Assembly (NCBI GenBank): GCA_910585005.1
Contig: CAJUCN010000018.1
Coordinates: 1 to 50,779, forward strand
DNA: 50,779 bases
Source of the DNA: an uncultured Lachnospiraceae bacterium
GTDB lineage: Bacteria; Bacillota; Clostridia; Lachnospirales; Lachnospiraceae
Direction of reading: 5' to 3'
The translations under genes and the position numbers were made by a program. The notes below the pieces were generated by a model. That model made no database searches, was not told the DNA's origin, and saw only the letters and a list, made by a program, of their open reading frames with translations. Positions 17,863 to 26,627 of this stretch are shown here, in pieces; within the stretch, counting starts at the first letter, position 1, and each line of letters opens with the position of its first letter.

Positions 17863-17890
17863 GTGCAACATTTTTATGGAAAGTGTTGCA
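17863..17890 (+). repeat. Right inverted repeat of the invertible cassette (recombinase site)
   Basis: Exact 28-bp inverted copy of 17133-17160, starting GTGCAACATTTTT. It ends 41 bp before the csrA ribosome binding site (17931-17937), so any promoter for csrA must lie inside the cassette or in this short gap. Confidence 0.88.
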
Positions 17891-17942
17891 TTTGGAAGGT
17901 AAGATGGCAGGGCGGGATATGCCGGAAAACAGGGAGGTTTTT

Positions 17943-18218
17943 ATGCTGAGGCTTACGGTGAGTACAGAAGAATATCTGATGATTGGGAAAGATATTAAAA
18001 TTGTGTTTTTGGGTGGAACTAAAAATCATGTAAGAATTATGGTGGACGTCCCCAAAGAAGTAAACGTGGTCAGAAGTTCGGTTCTGGAAAACAGGCTGGC
18101 TAAGCATGATCCGGTGGTAGAGATGCCAGAGTATTATGCCGAACCGGAGCCTGATAAAAAGTTCCAAAAGAAAAAGATACCCCATGTGGCAATAACGAAG
18201 GGCAGCCTGGAAGTTTAA
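17943..18218 (+). CDS. csrA: CsrA-family RNA-binding regulator with C-terminal extension
   Basis: Protein of 91 residues; AGGGAGG ends 5 nt before the ATG. The fold is clear from LMIGKDIKIVFL, NHVRIMVDVPKEV and R44 in NVVRSS, matching the RNA-contacting Arg of CsrA. CsrA dimers bind GGA motifs in mRNA leaders and, in Bacillus, repress flagellin translation until FliW removes them. Two oddities: the first strand reads LTVSTEE where many homologues have LTRR, so two basic RNA contacts are lost; and a charged tail of about 35 residues follows the core. It lies between the invertible cassette and flagellin and probably shares a transcript with flagellin. No fliW is in the window. Confidence 0.85.
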   Translation: MLRLTVSTEEYLMIGKDIKIVFLGGTKNHVRIMVDVPKEVNVVRSSVLENRLAKHDPVVEMPEYYAEPEPDKKFQKKKIPHVAITKGSLEV

Positions 18219-18342
18219 AGAAAGGCGCCTGTACAATTTGTGGTAATAACCGGAAAATCAAATGAGTTTGGAGGCAGGGCCCGTTTTCAAACAGCTTTTG
18301 GAACCGGTTACTATAAAAAACAATTTCATATTAATCAAATGA

Positions 18343-18374
18343 CGCAAAAGGATTTGCGCGGAAATTCAAGGAGG
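18343..18374 (+). promoter_or_regulatory. CsrA-target hairpin plus ribosome binding site in the flagellin leader
   Basis: CGCAAA (18343-18348) pairs with TTTGCG (18353-18358) around an AGGA loop. A hairpin showing GGA in its loop is the classic CsrA site. A second GGA lies in AAGGAGG (18368-18374), the flagellin ribosome binding site, 8 nt before the ATG. The two-site layout resembles the Bacillus hag leader. Confidence 0.72.
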
Positions 18375-18382
18375 AAAAAATA

Positions 18383-19411
18383 ATGGTAGTACAACACAAT
18401 CTTACAGCAATGAACTCAAACAGAATGTTAGGACTGACAACCAAGACTCAGGCGAAGTCCACAGAGAAGTTATCATCCGGTTACAAGGTAAACCGTGCAG
18501 CAGACGATGCGGCAGGCCTTTCCATTTCCGAGAAGATGAGACGTCAGATCAGGGGCCTTACCCAGGCATCCGCAAACGCATCAGACGGTATCTCCTGTGT
18601 GCAGACAGCAGAAGGCGCTTTGAATGAAGTACATGACATGTTACAGCGTATCAACGAACTGGCAGTAAAGGGTGAAAACGGGACATTGACATCAGTAGAC
18701 CGTTCTTACATCCAGTCAGAAGTAAAACAGCTCATGAGCGAAATTGACCGTGTACAGTCAACCACGACGTTCAATGAACAGAATTTGCTTGATGGTTCCT
18801 TTACCAATAAGGGGCTTCAGGTGGGTGCGGAAGCAGGTCAGCACATCGCAATCACTATCGCAAACATGAATACCAATGAGTTGATTGGTAAAGCAATTGC
18901 TGCTAAAACATCATTTAAGACGAATCATGTAGATGCAAGCAGTACAGATAAGGATGTTGCTTATAAGCAGTACGATGTTGATAAAAAAGAGAATACATTA
19001 GATGCAAACATGCTCGCAAAGTTCTATAATTTTGATAAGAGTACGATGGTTGATACAGTTGCAAAAGATAAAGTTCAGGATCCGGCAAAAGCATTGACAG
19101 ATGCCCAGAAGGCGAAAGCGCCTACAGCAGCGGACTTTGCAGCGCTGAATGCATTTGCAAAGAGTGCACTTAAGACAGTATCCCAGCAGAGATCAGATCT
19201 TGGTGCAATCCAGAACCGCCTTGAGCACACCATCAGCAACCTGGATAACATTGTTGAGAACACCACAGCAGCAGAGAGCCAGATCCGTGATACAGATATG
19301 GCTACAGAGATGGTTAGATACTCCAACAACAATATCCTTACCCAGGCAGGCCAGGCAATGCTTGCACAGGCTAATCAGTCTAACCAGGGAGTTCTTTCTT
19401 TACTTGGTTAA
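18383..19411 (+). CDS. fliC: Flagellin
   Basis: Protein of 342 residues. The conserved N-terminal D0/D1 region (about 1-165; VVQHNLTAMNSNRMLGL, SSGYKVNRAADDAAGLSISE) and C-terminal region (about 250-342; TAAESQIRDTDMATEMV, ending QGVLSLLG) surround a short variable domain at about 170-245. The TLR5-contact segment reads LQRINELAVKGEN, close to the pattern of Lachnospiraceae flagellins. No signal peptide, as expected for type III export. No sigma-D promoter was found in the 164 nt before it, unusual for a flagellin gene, so it probably depends on a promoter upstream of csrA supplied by the invertible cassette. Confidence 0.96.
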   Translation: MVVQHNLTAMNSNRMLGLTTKTQAKSTEKLSSGYKVNRAADDAAGLSISEKMRRQIRGLTQASANASDGISCVQTAEGALNEVHDMLQRINELAVKGENGTLTSVDRSYIQSEVKQLMSEIDRVQSTTTFNEQNLLDGSFTNKGLQVGAEAGQHIAITIANMNTNELIGKAIAAKTSFKTNHVDASSTDKDVAYKQYDVDKKENTLDANMLAKFYNFDKSTMVDTVAKDKVQDPAKALTDAQKAKAPTAADFAALNAFAKSALKTVSQQRSDLGAIQNRLEHTISNLDNIVENTTAAESQIRDTDMATEMVRYSNNNILTQAGQAMLAQANQSNQGVLSLLG

Positions 19412-19452
19412 TTGTAAGAGTTCAAAACAAAGACAAACGTGTGGAAACCATG

Positions 19453-19482
19453 AGAGGGCCGGCAGTTATGCCGGCTCTTTCG
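19453..19482 (+). terminator. Probable terminator after flagellin
   Basis: GCCGGCA / TGCCGGC stem, extended to 10 bp with one wobble, GTTA loop, then CTTTC. It lies 41 nt after the flagellin stop. The T run is short. Between this hairpin and 19564 nothing further was recognised. Confidence 0.6.
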
Positions 19483-19564
19483 TGATGCGCTTATTAGCGG
19501 TAAGATTTGTTGCTTTGGCTTTTAAGAGAACCCAAAAGCGCTACATGCTGGCAGCTCTTTTTAG

Positions 19565-19594
19565 TTGCGAAACTCCGCCGGATAATGGTATACT
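19565..19594 (+). promoter_or_regulatory. Sigma-A promoter of the four-gene Hsp70-like operon
   Basis: TTGCGA (19565-19570), 18 nt, TATACT (19589-19594), with an extended -10 TG at 19586-19587. The predicted RNA start near 19601 leaves about 105 nt before the preferred GTG start and makes a TTG start at 19607 unlikely. Confidence 0.65.
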
Positions 19595-19705
19595 AAATAT
19601 GGGTTTTTGGGTGGTCTTGTCTGTGGGATCATGTTGGAAACTTTGCCGGCAGCGGCAGAAAACGTCGTGGGACTTAAGATAATGTACATCCGGGGGGACA
19701 AAAGA

Positions 19706-22700
19706 GTGCAGGAAGCAATGAAAAGGATTCTGGAAGGAAATTTTAATAAAGATACCCGCTCTTTGGACTTTTCAAGTCCTGTGATCGAATTGGCGCTTCA
19801 GGAAAAGGAAGATTATGAGGGAAGCTTTACCATATATGGGCCGGAAAACCAGGTGACAGAAGGGATCGTATCTTCCAGCAGGCTGAAAATGCAGTGCCTT
19901 ACCAGCCGTTTTAGCGGAAATGAGGAAGAGATCGGGTATCGGTTTGACACCTCCGGGATGGAAGAAGGAGACCAGTTAAAGGGGGAATTCCGTATTATAT
20001 CCAACCAGGGGGAGTATTATATTCCGTACACGGTAACGATTGTGGAGGGGAAGCTGGAGTCAGGGCTTGGAAATATCAAAAACCTTTTTCACTTTGCGAA
20101 TCTTGCGCGGACAGCTTGGGATGAGGCGGTGAACCTTTTTTATTCCAAAGAGTTTTACAGGGTGTTTGCCGGCGCGGACAGGCAGTATTACTCCGTGTAC
20201 AGAGGGCTGGCTGGCGGGATGAGAAAAGAGCAGAATGTGGAGGAATTTCTGCTTGAGGTGAAAAAGAAGCAAAAGGTGGAGTTTTTGCTGGAAGAATCGG
20301 AAGTGAGGATCGATCATCCTGTGGACAGGGCGGAGAGCAGGCTGGTCATCAACCGGAACGGCTGGGGGTATTCAGAACTATTTTTGGAAACAGACGGGGA
20401 TTTTCTGATTTTGGAAAAGGAAGTGATCAGGGATGAGGACTTTCTTGGCAATTGTTACCGGCTTCCTTTTTATATAGCAAGTGATAGGCTTCATGGAGGG
20501 AAAAATTACGGGCGGATCCGTATTTATAATCCGTATGTTTCATTGACTGCCAATATTATGGTGGTTAACAGTCCTGTGACCACAAAGCTTTCCGGGCTTA
20601 GAAGGCAGAAAAGGCACGGGGTGATGGAATTGATGCAGTACTATGAAGCATTCCGTACCAAAAAGATCGGTGCGGCCTCCTGGATGAAGGAGACGGAGGT
20701 TTTGATTGACAGGCTGGTGGATATGGACAGCCATGATGTAGCATTCCAGTTGTTCCAGGTGCAGCTTCTTTTGACTCAGGAACGGGTCAATGAGGCGAAA
20801 TGGCACTTGAGCCAGGCGAAAGAAATGATGGAGGGCAGTTTTGACCCTACTTTACACAGTTATTATCTGTATCTGACCACATTGATCGACCGGACGGGAA
20901 GCTATATTGACGATGTGGCAGGGCAGGTGGAACGTATTTTTGCCCAAAACGATCATAATTGGCGTATTGCATGGCTGCTTTTGTATTTGTCGGAGGATTA
21001 TGTAAGAAGCCCTTCCAAAAAATGGCTTATTTTGGAGGAACAATGCAGGCAGGGATGCAGTAGTCCGGTGATTTATATAGAAGCCTGGAATTTGCTTGCG
21101 GCCAATCCGACGATGCTTATGCGGCTGGAAAATTTTGAACTTCAGATTTTGTCCTATGCGGCGAAACGGGAGATCTTGACACCTGAGATCATTTCCCAGG
21201 TGGTCTATCTATCTGGCAGGCAAAAGAATTATTCCAAGCGTTTGTTTGCCGTACTCAAAAGCTGCTATATGGCAATCCCAAGCGATGAGGTTTTGCAGGC
21301 GGTCTGTACGCTTTTGATCAAAGGTAATAGGACGGACAAGGAAGCCTTTGACTGGTACGAGAAGGGGATCGAAAAAGAGCTGCGGATTACCCGGCTGTAT
21401 GAATATTATATGATGTCCATTGATTTGGAAGCAGGAAAAGCAATTCCTAAGATTGTACTGATGTATTTTGCATTTGACAGCAGTCTGGATACACTGCGTA
21501 ATTCGTATCTTTATTCCTATGTATACAGGAATAGGGGGGAATATCCGGAGCTTTATGAAAGCTACAGGGAACAGATTGAACGGTTTGTGGTATTTCAGGC
21601 GTTAAAAGGCAAGAATAACCAATATCTTGCCTATCTATACCGGAATCTGGTCACGCCGGTGATGGTTACGCCGGAAACGGCAAATGGTTTGGTGAATGTG
21701 CTGTTTATGCAGAGGCTTACGGTAGTAAGAAAGGATATCCGCAGGGTGATCCTGGTCTATGAGAAGGAAAAGGAAGCGCTTTTTTTTCCCATGGGTGGGC
21801 AGGAATGTTTTCTTCCGGTTTTTGGGAATGATTTCCGTCTGCTCTTAGAAGATAAGAACGGGAACCGTTTTTGCCGTGAGGAGGAATATACTTTAGAAAG
21901 GCTGATCGTACCGGACAAGCTGGCGGCAATGGCGGCGCCTTATGCAGACCCCAATGAACATTTTGATCTTTGGGTCTGCGAGCGGGGAAGGGAGATCGCC
22001 GGGATCAATGATGAAAATGTGGAGTATATGAAGCGGATTACCCAGTCCGATGCCGTGGTGGAAGAACTTCGCCAGGAGATCAGAATTAAATTAGTGCGGT
22101 TTTATTATGATCACGACAGGATGACAGATCTGGATGACTATTTGCGGGGATTAATGCCGGAACAGGTGGAAGGAAATTGTTTTGCAGAAATTGTCCGCAT
22201 CATGGTTTTACGGGGGATGTATGAAAAGGCATATCAGTGGATCACACTGCGGGGCGGAGAGGGAATTGAAGCCAAGATCATCGTAAGGCTGTGCAGCCGG
22301 CTCATGGCATTGGATGGAATGGTGGAGGATGAAATTTTGACTGCCCTTGCGTATATGGCGTTCCGGGCAGGAAAATATGACGAAAACCTGCTTGATTATC
22401 TTTGCCGCTTTTTTCGGGGAACCAGCAAGGAAATGCGGGATATTTGGAAAGCGGCGGAGAGCTTTGGGGTGGATGATTATGTTCTTAGTGAAAGGATCCT
22501 GGTACAGACCCTTTACACTGGCGCCTACATTGGGGAGAAGATCGCTATTTTCAGGAGATATATATCCGGCGGAGCCAAAAGCACAGTGGAAACAGCGTTT
22601 CTTGCCCAGTGTTCCTACGATTATTTTGTAGGAGACAAGGTCACCGATCCCTTTGTGATGGAAGACATGCGTAGAGTCGTTGAGCGCAGGGAGGAAGTTC

Positions 22701-23263
22701 CTTTTGTGTGCAAGCTTGCTTATACCAAGTATTACACGGAGAATAAAAAGCTGGTGGACGAGTCCGTGTCCGGCCATTTGATGGTATTTTTGCGGGAAAT
22801 CATAGCGGAAGGCAGATATTTCCCTTATTTTAAGGAATATGCGGACAATATTGTCTTTATGCGCCAGTTTTTGGACAAGACGATGGTGGAATACCGTGTG
22901 AAGGAAGGAAGCAGGGCAGTGATCCATTATCTGCTGGAAAAGGACGGGCAGACGGATGGAGAATATGAGAAGGAAGAGATGAAGGATATGTTTGGCGGTG
23001 TGTGCGTGAAACAGTTTATCCTTTTCTTCGGGGAAAGGCTTCAATATTACATTACGGAAGTTACAGGGGACAGGGAACAGCTAACGGAGAGCGGGACCCT
23101 TAACCGGAATGAGGCCGGGATCGACCAGAAGGAAAACAGGTACAATCTGATCAATGATATAGCGATGGGAAGGAATTTGCACGATTACTACACGATGGAA
23201 AATCTTTTAAACCAGTATTTTGAGTACGATTATATGATCAGTGAATTTTTTCAGATGATTTAG
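19706..23263 (+). CDS. Large uncharacterised protein, first gene of the Hsp70-like operon (possibly DUF5717 family)
   Basis: About 1185 residues. GTG at 19706 is preferred because GGGGGG lies 8 nt upstream and the protein then begins near a compact MKRILEG motif; ATG at 19682 is the main alternative. The N-terminal 300 residues look beta-rich (EGSFTIYGPENQVTEG, YYIPYTVTIVEGKLE). The central and C-terminal parts are helical repeats resembling TPR-like solenoids, with many Tyr, Glu and Arg. No signal peptide or membrane segment is visible, so it is cytosolic. I recall such proteins as a family of unknown function confined largely to Clostridia; that label was not searched. It is followed 6 nt later by the Hsp70-like gene, so the two are co-expressed. 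Confidence 0.75.
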   Translation: MQEAMKRILEGNFNKDTRSLDFSSPVIELALQEKEDYEGSFTIYGPENQVTEGIVSSSRLKMQCLTSRFSGNEEEIGYRFDTSGMEEGDQLKGEFRIISNQGEYYIPYTVTIVEGKLESGLGNIKNLFHFANLARTAWDEAVNLFYSKEFYRVFAGADRQYYSVYRGLAGGMRKEQNVEEFLLEVKKKQKVEFLLEESEVRIDHPVDRAESRLVINRNGWGYSELFLETDGDFLILEKEVIRDEDFLGNCYRLPFYIASDRLHGGKNYGRIRIYNPYVSLTANIMVVNSPVTTKLSGLRRQKRHGVMELMQYYEAFRTKKIGAASWMKETEVLIDRLVDMDSHDVAFQLFQVQLLLTQERVNEAKWHLSQAKEMMEGSFDPTLHSYYLYLTTLIDRTGSYIDDVAGQVERIFAQNDHNWRIAWLLLYLSEDYVRSPSKKWLILEEQCRQGCSSPVIYIEAWNLLAANPTMLMRLENFELQILSYAAKREILTPEIISQVVYLSGRQKNYSKRLFAVLKSCYMAIPSDEVLQAVCTLLIKGNRTDKEAFDWYEKGIEKELRITRLYEYYMMSIDLEAGKAIPKIVLMYFAFDSSLDTLRNSYLYSYVYRNRGEYPELYESYREQIERFVVFQALKGKNNQYLAYLYRNLVTPVMVTPETANGLVNVLFMQRLTVVRKDIRRVILVYEKEKEALFFPMGGQECFLPVFGNDFRLLLEDKNGNRFCREEEYTLERLIVPDKLAAMAAPYADPNEHFDLWVCERGREIAGINDENVEYMKRITQSDAVVEELRQEIRIKLVRFYYDHDRMTDLDDYLRGLMPEQVEGNCFAEIVRIMVLRGMYEKAYQWITLRGGEGIEAKIIVRLCSRLMALDGMVEDEILTALAYMAFRAGKYDENLLDYLCRFFRGTSKEMRDIWKAAESFGVDDYVLSERILVQTLYTGAYIGEKIAIFRRYISGGAKSTVETAFLAQCSYDYFVGDKVTDPFVMEDMRRVVERREEVPFVCKLAYTKYYTENKKLVDESVSGHLMVFLREIIAEGRYFPYFKEYADNIVFMRQFLDKTMVEYRVKEGSRAVIHYLLEKDGQTDGEYEKEEMKDMFGGVCVKQFILFFGERLQYYITEVTGDREQLTESGTLNRNEAGIDQKENRYNLINDIAMGRNLHDYYTMENLLNQYFEYDYMISEFFQMI

Positions 23264-23269
23264 AAGGGC

Positions 23270-24586
23270 ATGGTCAATCATATGTTTCAGAGTCAGAAGG
23301 ATGGAAAAAAGAGCGCCAAAGGGGTGATCCTGGGCTATGACCTGGGGCATCAATTTGCACAGATCAGTTATTGCACCGGGGATGGGGCGGAGCCGGAAAC
23401 GGTTTCGGCAGTGACGGGAACAGAACAGTATAATATTCCTGCCGTATTGTGTAAGAGAGCAGGTGTGGGACAGTGGTATTACGGAAAAGAAGCGGTCAAA
23501 TTTGCCAGGGAAGAAGGAGGGATCTTGGTGGAAGACCTTCTGATGCTGGCGCAGCGGGGAGAGGATGTGATGGTGGAAGGGGAAGCCTTCGACCCGGCAG
23601 CCCTTCTTACCTTGTTCGTGAAAAGAAGCTTGTCGTTGTTAAACATCAGGCTGTCTTTATATCAGGTGGATGCACTGATGTTTACGGTAGAAGAACTGAC
23701 TCCCCGCATGGTGGACGTGCTTTCCCGGGTGGCAGCGGGGCTTCAGTTAAAGGCCAAGACCATTTGTTTTCAGAATCACCTGGAAAGCTTTTATGCTTAT
23801 ACGCTGCATCAGGATGAGGAACTTCGGAAAAACGATGTAGTGATCTTTGAATATAATACAAGCCTGCGGATGCTGCGGCTGGAGTGTAACCAGAGGACAT
23901 CGCCTATGGTGGTGTTGATTGAGCAAATGGAATTTCCGGATGTTTTAAGGCGGGTCTGGGCGCAGGAGGAACAAGAGCGAGAGAAGCAGAAGCAGGAATT
24001 GGATCAGCTTTTTGCCCACACAGTCCGGGAAACGCTGGAGGAAGGGATCGTGTCAACCATTTTTTTGCTGGGGGATGGATTTAAGGAAGGATGGGCGAAA
24101 GAGTCCCTGAAGCTTTTATGCCGGGGCAGACGGGTATTCCAGGGAAATAACCTGTATAGTAAAGGGGCCTGCTATGCGATGATGGAGCGGCTAAATCCAA
24201 GTGCGGAATGGAAGAAGCATGTGTATTTAGGGGCGGATAAGCTGAAGTCTAATGTTGGCATGAAGGCTCTTAGGCGGGGGGAAGATTCCTATTATGCGAT
24301 CCTGGATGCAGGGACGAACTGGTATGAGGCGGCCTCAGATTTTGATGTAATTCTGGAGGAGGGCAATACGGTGGACTTTCTCATAACGCCTCTGACAGGA
24401 GGCGGGGTGATGGGCCGGCAGGTGCACCTGGCAGGGATACCTGACCGTCCGAGGGCGGCAACCAGGCTGAATATCCATGTTGAAATGACGGCTGTAAACC
24501 AGGCATCTGTGACGATAGAGGATTTAGGTTTCGGGGAACTGTTTCCACCCAGCGGGAAAGCGTGGACAGCTACCATACAAGTGTAA
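23270..24586 (+). CDS. Degenerate Hsp70/actin-fold ATPase-like protein (possibly DUF5716 family)
   Basis: Protein of 438 residues. The first phosphate-loop pattern ILGYDLGHQFAQISYC at 20-35 (Asp24, Gly26) matches the Hsp70 opening DLGTT. IPAVLCKR and WYYGKEAVKFA follow like the Hsp70 PSVV and VGxxAK elements. VVIFEYNTS near 189 fits phosphate 2 with the Asp changed. IFLLGDGFKEGW near 264 fits the adenosine motif, and YSKGACYAMM near 295 fits connect 2. There is no substrate-binding domain; a beta-rich C-terminal part of about 110 residues replaces it. An in-frame ATG at 23282 is also possible. Neighbours within the operon suggest a complex. Whether it binds ATP is uncertain. Confidence 0.72.
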   Translation: MVNHMFQSQKDGKKSAKGVILGYDLGHQFAQISYCTGDGAEPETVSAVTGTEQYNIPAVLCKRAGVGQWYYGKEAVKFAREEGGILVEDLLMLAQRGEDVMVEGEAFDPAALLTLFVKRSLSLLNIRLSLYQVDALMFTVEELTPRMVDVLSRVAAGLQLKAKTICFQNHLESFYAYTLHQDEELRKNDVVIFEYNTSLRMLRLECNQRTSPMVVLIEQMEFPDVLRRVWAQEEQEREKQKQELDQLFAHTVRETLEEGIVSTIFLLGDGFKEGWAKESLKLLCRGRRVFQGNNLYSKGACYAMMERLNPSAEWKKHVYLGADKLKSNVGMKALRRGEDSYYAILDAGTNWYEAASDFDVILEEGNTVDFLITPLTGGGVMGRQVHLAGIPDRPRAATRLNIHVEMTAVNQASVTIEDLGFGELFPPSGKAWTATIQV

Positions 24587-24601
24587 AAGGGGGAGGTTCC
24601 A

Positions 24602-25435
24602 TTGGGAAGGGTAATGCTATGTATTGGGCGGTATGCCCAAAAACCATATTATTTTGCCAGCATGTGCACGAATGTATATTGTGTGGAAGAATTATGTTAT
24701 TTGTTCGTTAGCAATCCTTTTATGATCAATCATGATGTGATGGATAAAGAACTGGCGGAATGGCTGGACAGAGAGTGCGGGCTGACGGAACTGAGCCATC
24801 AGGTCCTTACGCTGTTCCAGAGGGGCTGTCAGCCAGGGATATTTGTCAGTACCATCTTGGACTATGTAAACTACTGTACGGCGGAGGATAAAGAGAAGAT
24901 CCAGGAAGTCCTTCAGGGAAGCGTAGGGCTTAACGACTTTGAGAGGCAAAAAAAGCAGGCGGACTTTTTGATGAAGAACCGTAAATACCAGTTGGCTCTT
25001 GAGGAATATGACCGGCTTGCCAGGGAATTGCCAGAGACGGAGAGCGCGCTGAAGCCGTCGATCTATCATAACATGGGAACGGCATACGCGGGATTCTTTA
25101 TGTTTGATATGGCAGCCAGATATTTTAAGAAAGCATATGACATGACCGGGGATATGCAGCAGGGAGTTTCCTTTCTTGCGGCGAAAAGGCTTTCCCTGCA
25201 TGAGGATGCGTATATTTCTTTTATTGCAGAGCACAGTGAATATCATGAACTGTCTATGATGGTGGAAAGAAAACTGACGGATGCCAAGGGGCGGTTTGAG
25301 GCGTCCCAGGAAAACCGGATGCTGTCAGCGCTTAAAATTTATAAGGATGAAGGAAACGTTTCTTCTTACTATGAGGAGATCGATAAAATTATTTCGGAGC
25401 TAAAAAGTGGGTACCGTCAGCTTGTGGAGGTTTAA
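24602..25435 (+). CDS. Uncharacterised TPR-like protein of the Hsp70-like operon
   Basis: Protein of 277 residues with a TTG start; GGGGGAGG ends 5 nt before it. The N-terminal 110 residues have no recognised domain and include YYFASMCTNVYCVEELCYLF. Residues about 115-190 look like TPR helices (YQLALEEYDRLARE, NMGTAYAGFFMFDMAARYFKKAYDM). The C-terminal part is helical. No signal or membrane segment. TPR-type repeats usually hold protein partners, and here the obvious candidates are the Hsp70-like and large solenoid proteins encoded just upstream. One base separates its stop from the next gene's ATG. Confidence 0.72.
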   Translation: MGRVMLCIGRYAQKPYYFASMCTNVYCVEELCYLFVSNPFMINHDVMDKELAEWLDRECGLTELSHQVLTLFQRGCQPGIFVSTILDYVNYCTAEDKEKIQEVLQGSVGLNDFERQKKQADFLMKNRKYQLALEEYDRLARELPETESALKPSIYHNMGTAYAGFFMFDMAARYFKKAYDMTGDMQQGVSFLAAKRLSLHEDAYISFIAEHSEYHELSMMVERKLTDAKGRFEASQENRMLSALKIYKDEGNVSSYYEEIDKIISELKSGYRQLVEV

Positions 25436-25436
25436 A

Positions 25437-26627
25437 ATGGGATTTTTTAAAAATTTATTTCATCGCGGTAAAAAGATGATTGAGCCTGAATATGATAGTG
25501 GAAATTGGGACGAGGTCATTTATGACAGGGATGATCTGCAGATCAAAGACAGCTCCCAGCGGAAGGAATATGTAAAGGGATGCCTGGATCAGATTGCGGA
25601 GGCGTCCAATGAACTGGAAAACCTTCAGTTTGAATACAATATGGTCACTTCGTATTTGATGGATATGGAGGAGATAGAGGCGATCCCGGCGCAGGATAAG
25701 TCGGAGCTTGAAGAATGTGCCAAAAAGATCGAAGCTTTGGAGAAGCAGCAGGCAGGATATAAGGAACGGAAAAACCGGATGAGTGAAGAAAAGTTCCGTC
25801 AGATGGAACGGCTTGAGTCTGATCTTCAAGAGGGGTATGAAAAGCTGACCAAAGCGGAGGAATACCAGGAACTAATCAAGCGCGACCTGCGGAAACTGGA
25901 CGGGGAAAAGCAGGCGTATCTTTTCAGGAAGAGGGAATTGCAGCGTATGATTGAGGACACCCGTTCTATGGCTATCGTGTGCACGGCGGCAGTGATCCTT
26001 TGCATCCTTATCCTGCTTGCTTTGCAGTTTGGCTTACAGATGAATACAAAGATCGGTTATCTGGCAGCGGCAGCGGCGGGAGCAGTGGCGATCACTGTGA
26101 TTTTTATCAAGCATAATGACGGGGTGAAAGAGCTTTCGCTGGTGGAAAACGGGATCGGAAGGATCATCCGGCTTCAAAATACCGTAAAGATCCGGTATGT
26201 GAACAATACCCACTTGTTGGAATATCTTTATATGAAATATAATGTTTCCAGTGCCAGTGAACTGGGCAAGAGCTGGCAGCAGTATATAGAAGAAAAGGAA
26301 GAAAGGAAGAACTTTAAAGAGGCGGAAAAGGAACTTGATTTATGCCAGAAAGAGCTTTTGCAGATATTACGGGTGTATGAGATCAAGGATCCTATGATAT
26401 GGCTCCACCAGACGCAGGCGATCTTAGACAAGAAGGAAATGGTGGAGATCCGGCATAGCCTGATCATCCGCAGGCAGTCTTTGCGTAGAAGGATGGATTA
26501 CAATAAGGAAGTTATTGCGGCAAAGGCCCAGGCGGAGGTGAAGGATCTGGTAGAAAAATATCCTCAGTACGCGAAGGAGATTGTGACCATTGTGGAGCAA
26601 TATGCCAGCAAGGAAAAAGGAGCTTGA
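25437..26627 (+). CDS. Coiled-coil membrane protein of the Hsp70-like operon
   Basis: Protein of 396 residues; GGAGG at 25426-25430 sets the ATG at 25437, one base after the previous stop. The N-terminal part holds a basic amphipathic start (MGFFKNLFHRGKK) and a long coiled coil at about 45-170. Two adjacent membrane helices at about 182-222 (SMAIVCTAAVILCILILLAL and GYLAAAAAGAVAITVIFI) are followed by a second coiled coil to the end. Both coiled coils probably face the cytosol. It could anchor the other three products to the membrane. No homologous function is known to me. Confidence 0.75.
   Translation: MGFFKNLFHRGKKMIEPEYDSGNWDEVIYDRDDLQIKDSSQRKEYVKGCLDQIAEASNELENLQFEYNMVTSYLMDMEEIEAIPAQDKSELEECAKKIEALEKQQAGYKERKNRMSEEKFRQMERLESDLQEGYEKLTKAEEYQELIKRDLRKLDGEKQAYLFRKRELQRMIEDTRSMAIVCTAAVILCILILLALQFGLQMNTKIGYLAAAAAGAVAITVIFIKHNDGVKELSLVENGIGRIIRLQNTVKIRYVNNTHLLEYLYMKYNVSSASELGKSWQQYIEEKEERKNFKEAEKELDLCQKELLQILRVYEIKDPMIWLHQTQAILDKKEMVEIRHSLIIRRQSLRRRMDYNKEVIAAKAQAEVKDLVEKYPQYAKEIVTIVEQYASKEKGA

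Larger units (their letters stand above)
17133..17890. mobile_element. Invertible DNA cassette with its own tyrosine recombinase (putative flagellin phase switch)
   Basis: The 758-bp segment is bounded by two exact 28-bp inverted repeats. It holds one gene, a tyrosine recombinase on the minus strand, and a sigma-D-type promoter at 17180-17206 directed left. After inversion (position x becomes 35023 minus x) the promoter would start RNA near 17850 and read across the right repeat into csrA (17943) and flagellin (18383). In the sequenced state no good promoter faces csrA, so this is probably the OFF form. No other mobile-element genes or target duplications were seen, which favours a resident switch over a transposon. 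Confidence 0.8.

Noticed and set aside
17900..17928. Sigma-D promoter directly before csrA (TAAG, 17 nt, GCCGGAAA)
   Set aside because: The spacer is 17 and not 15 nt and three consensus bases differ; the site inside the cassette is far better.
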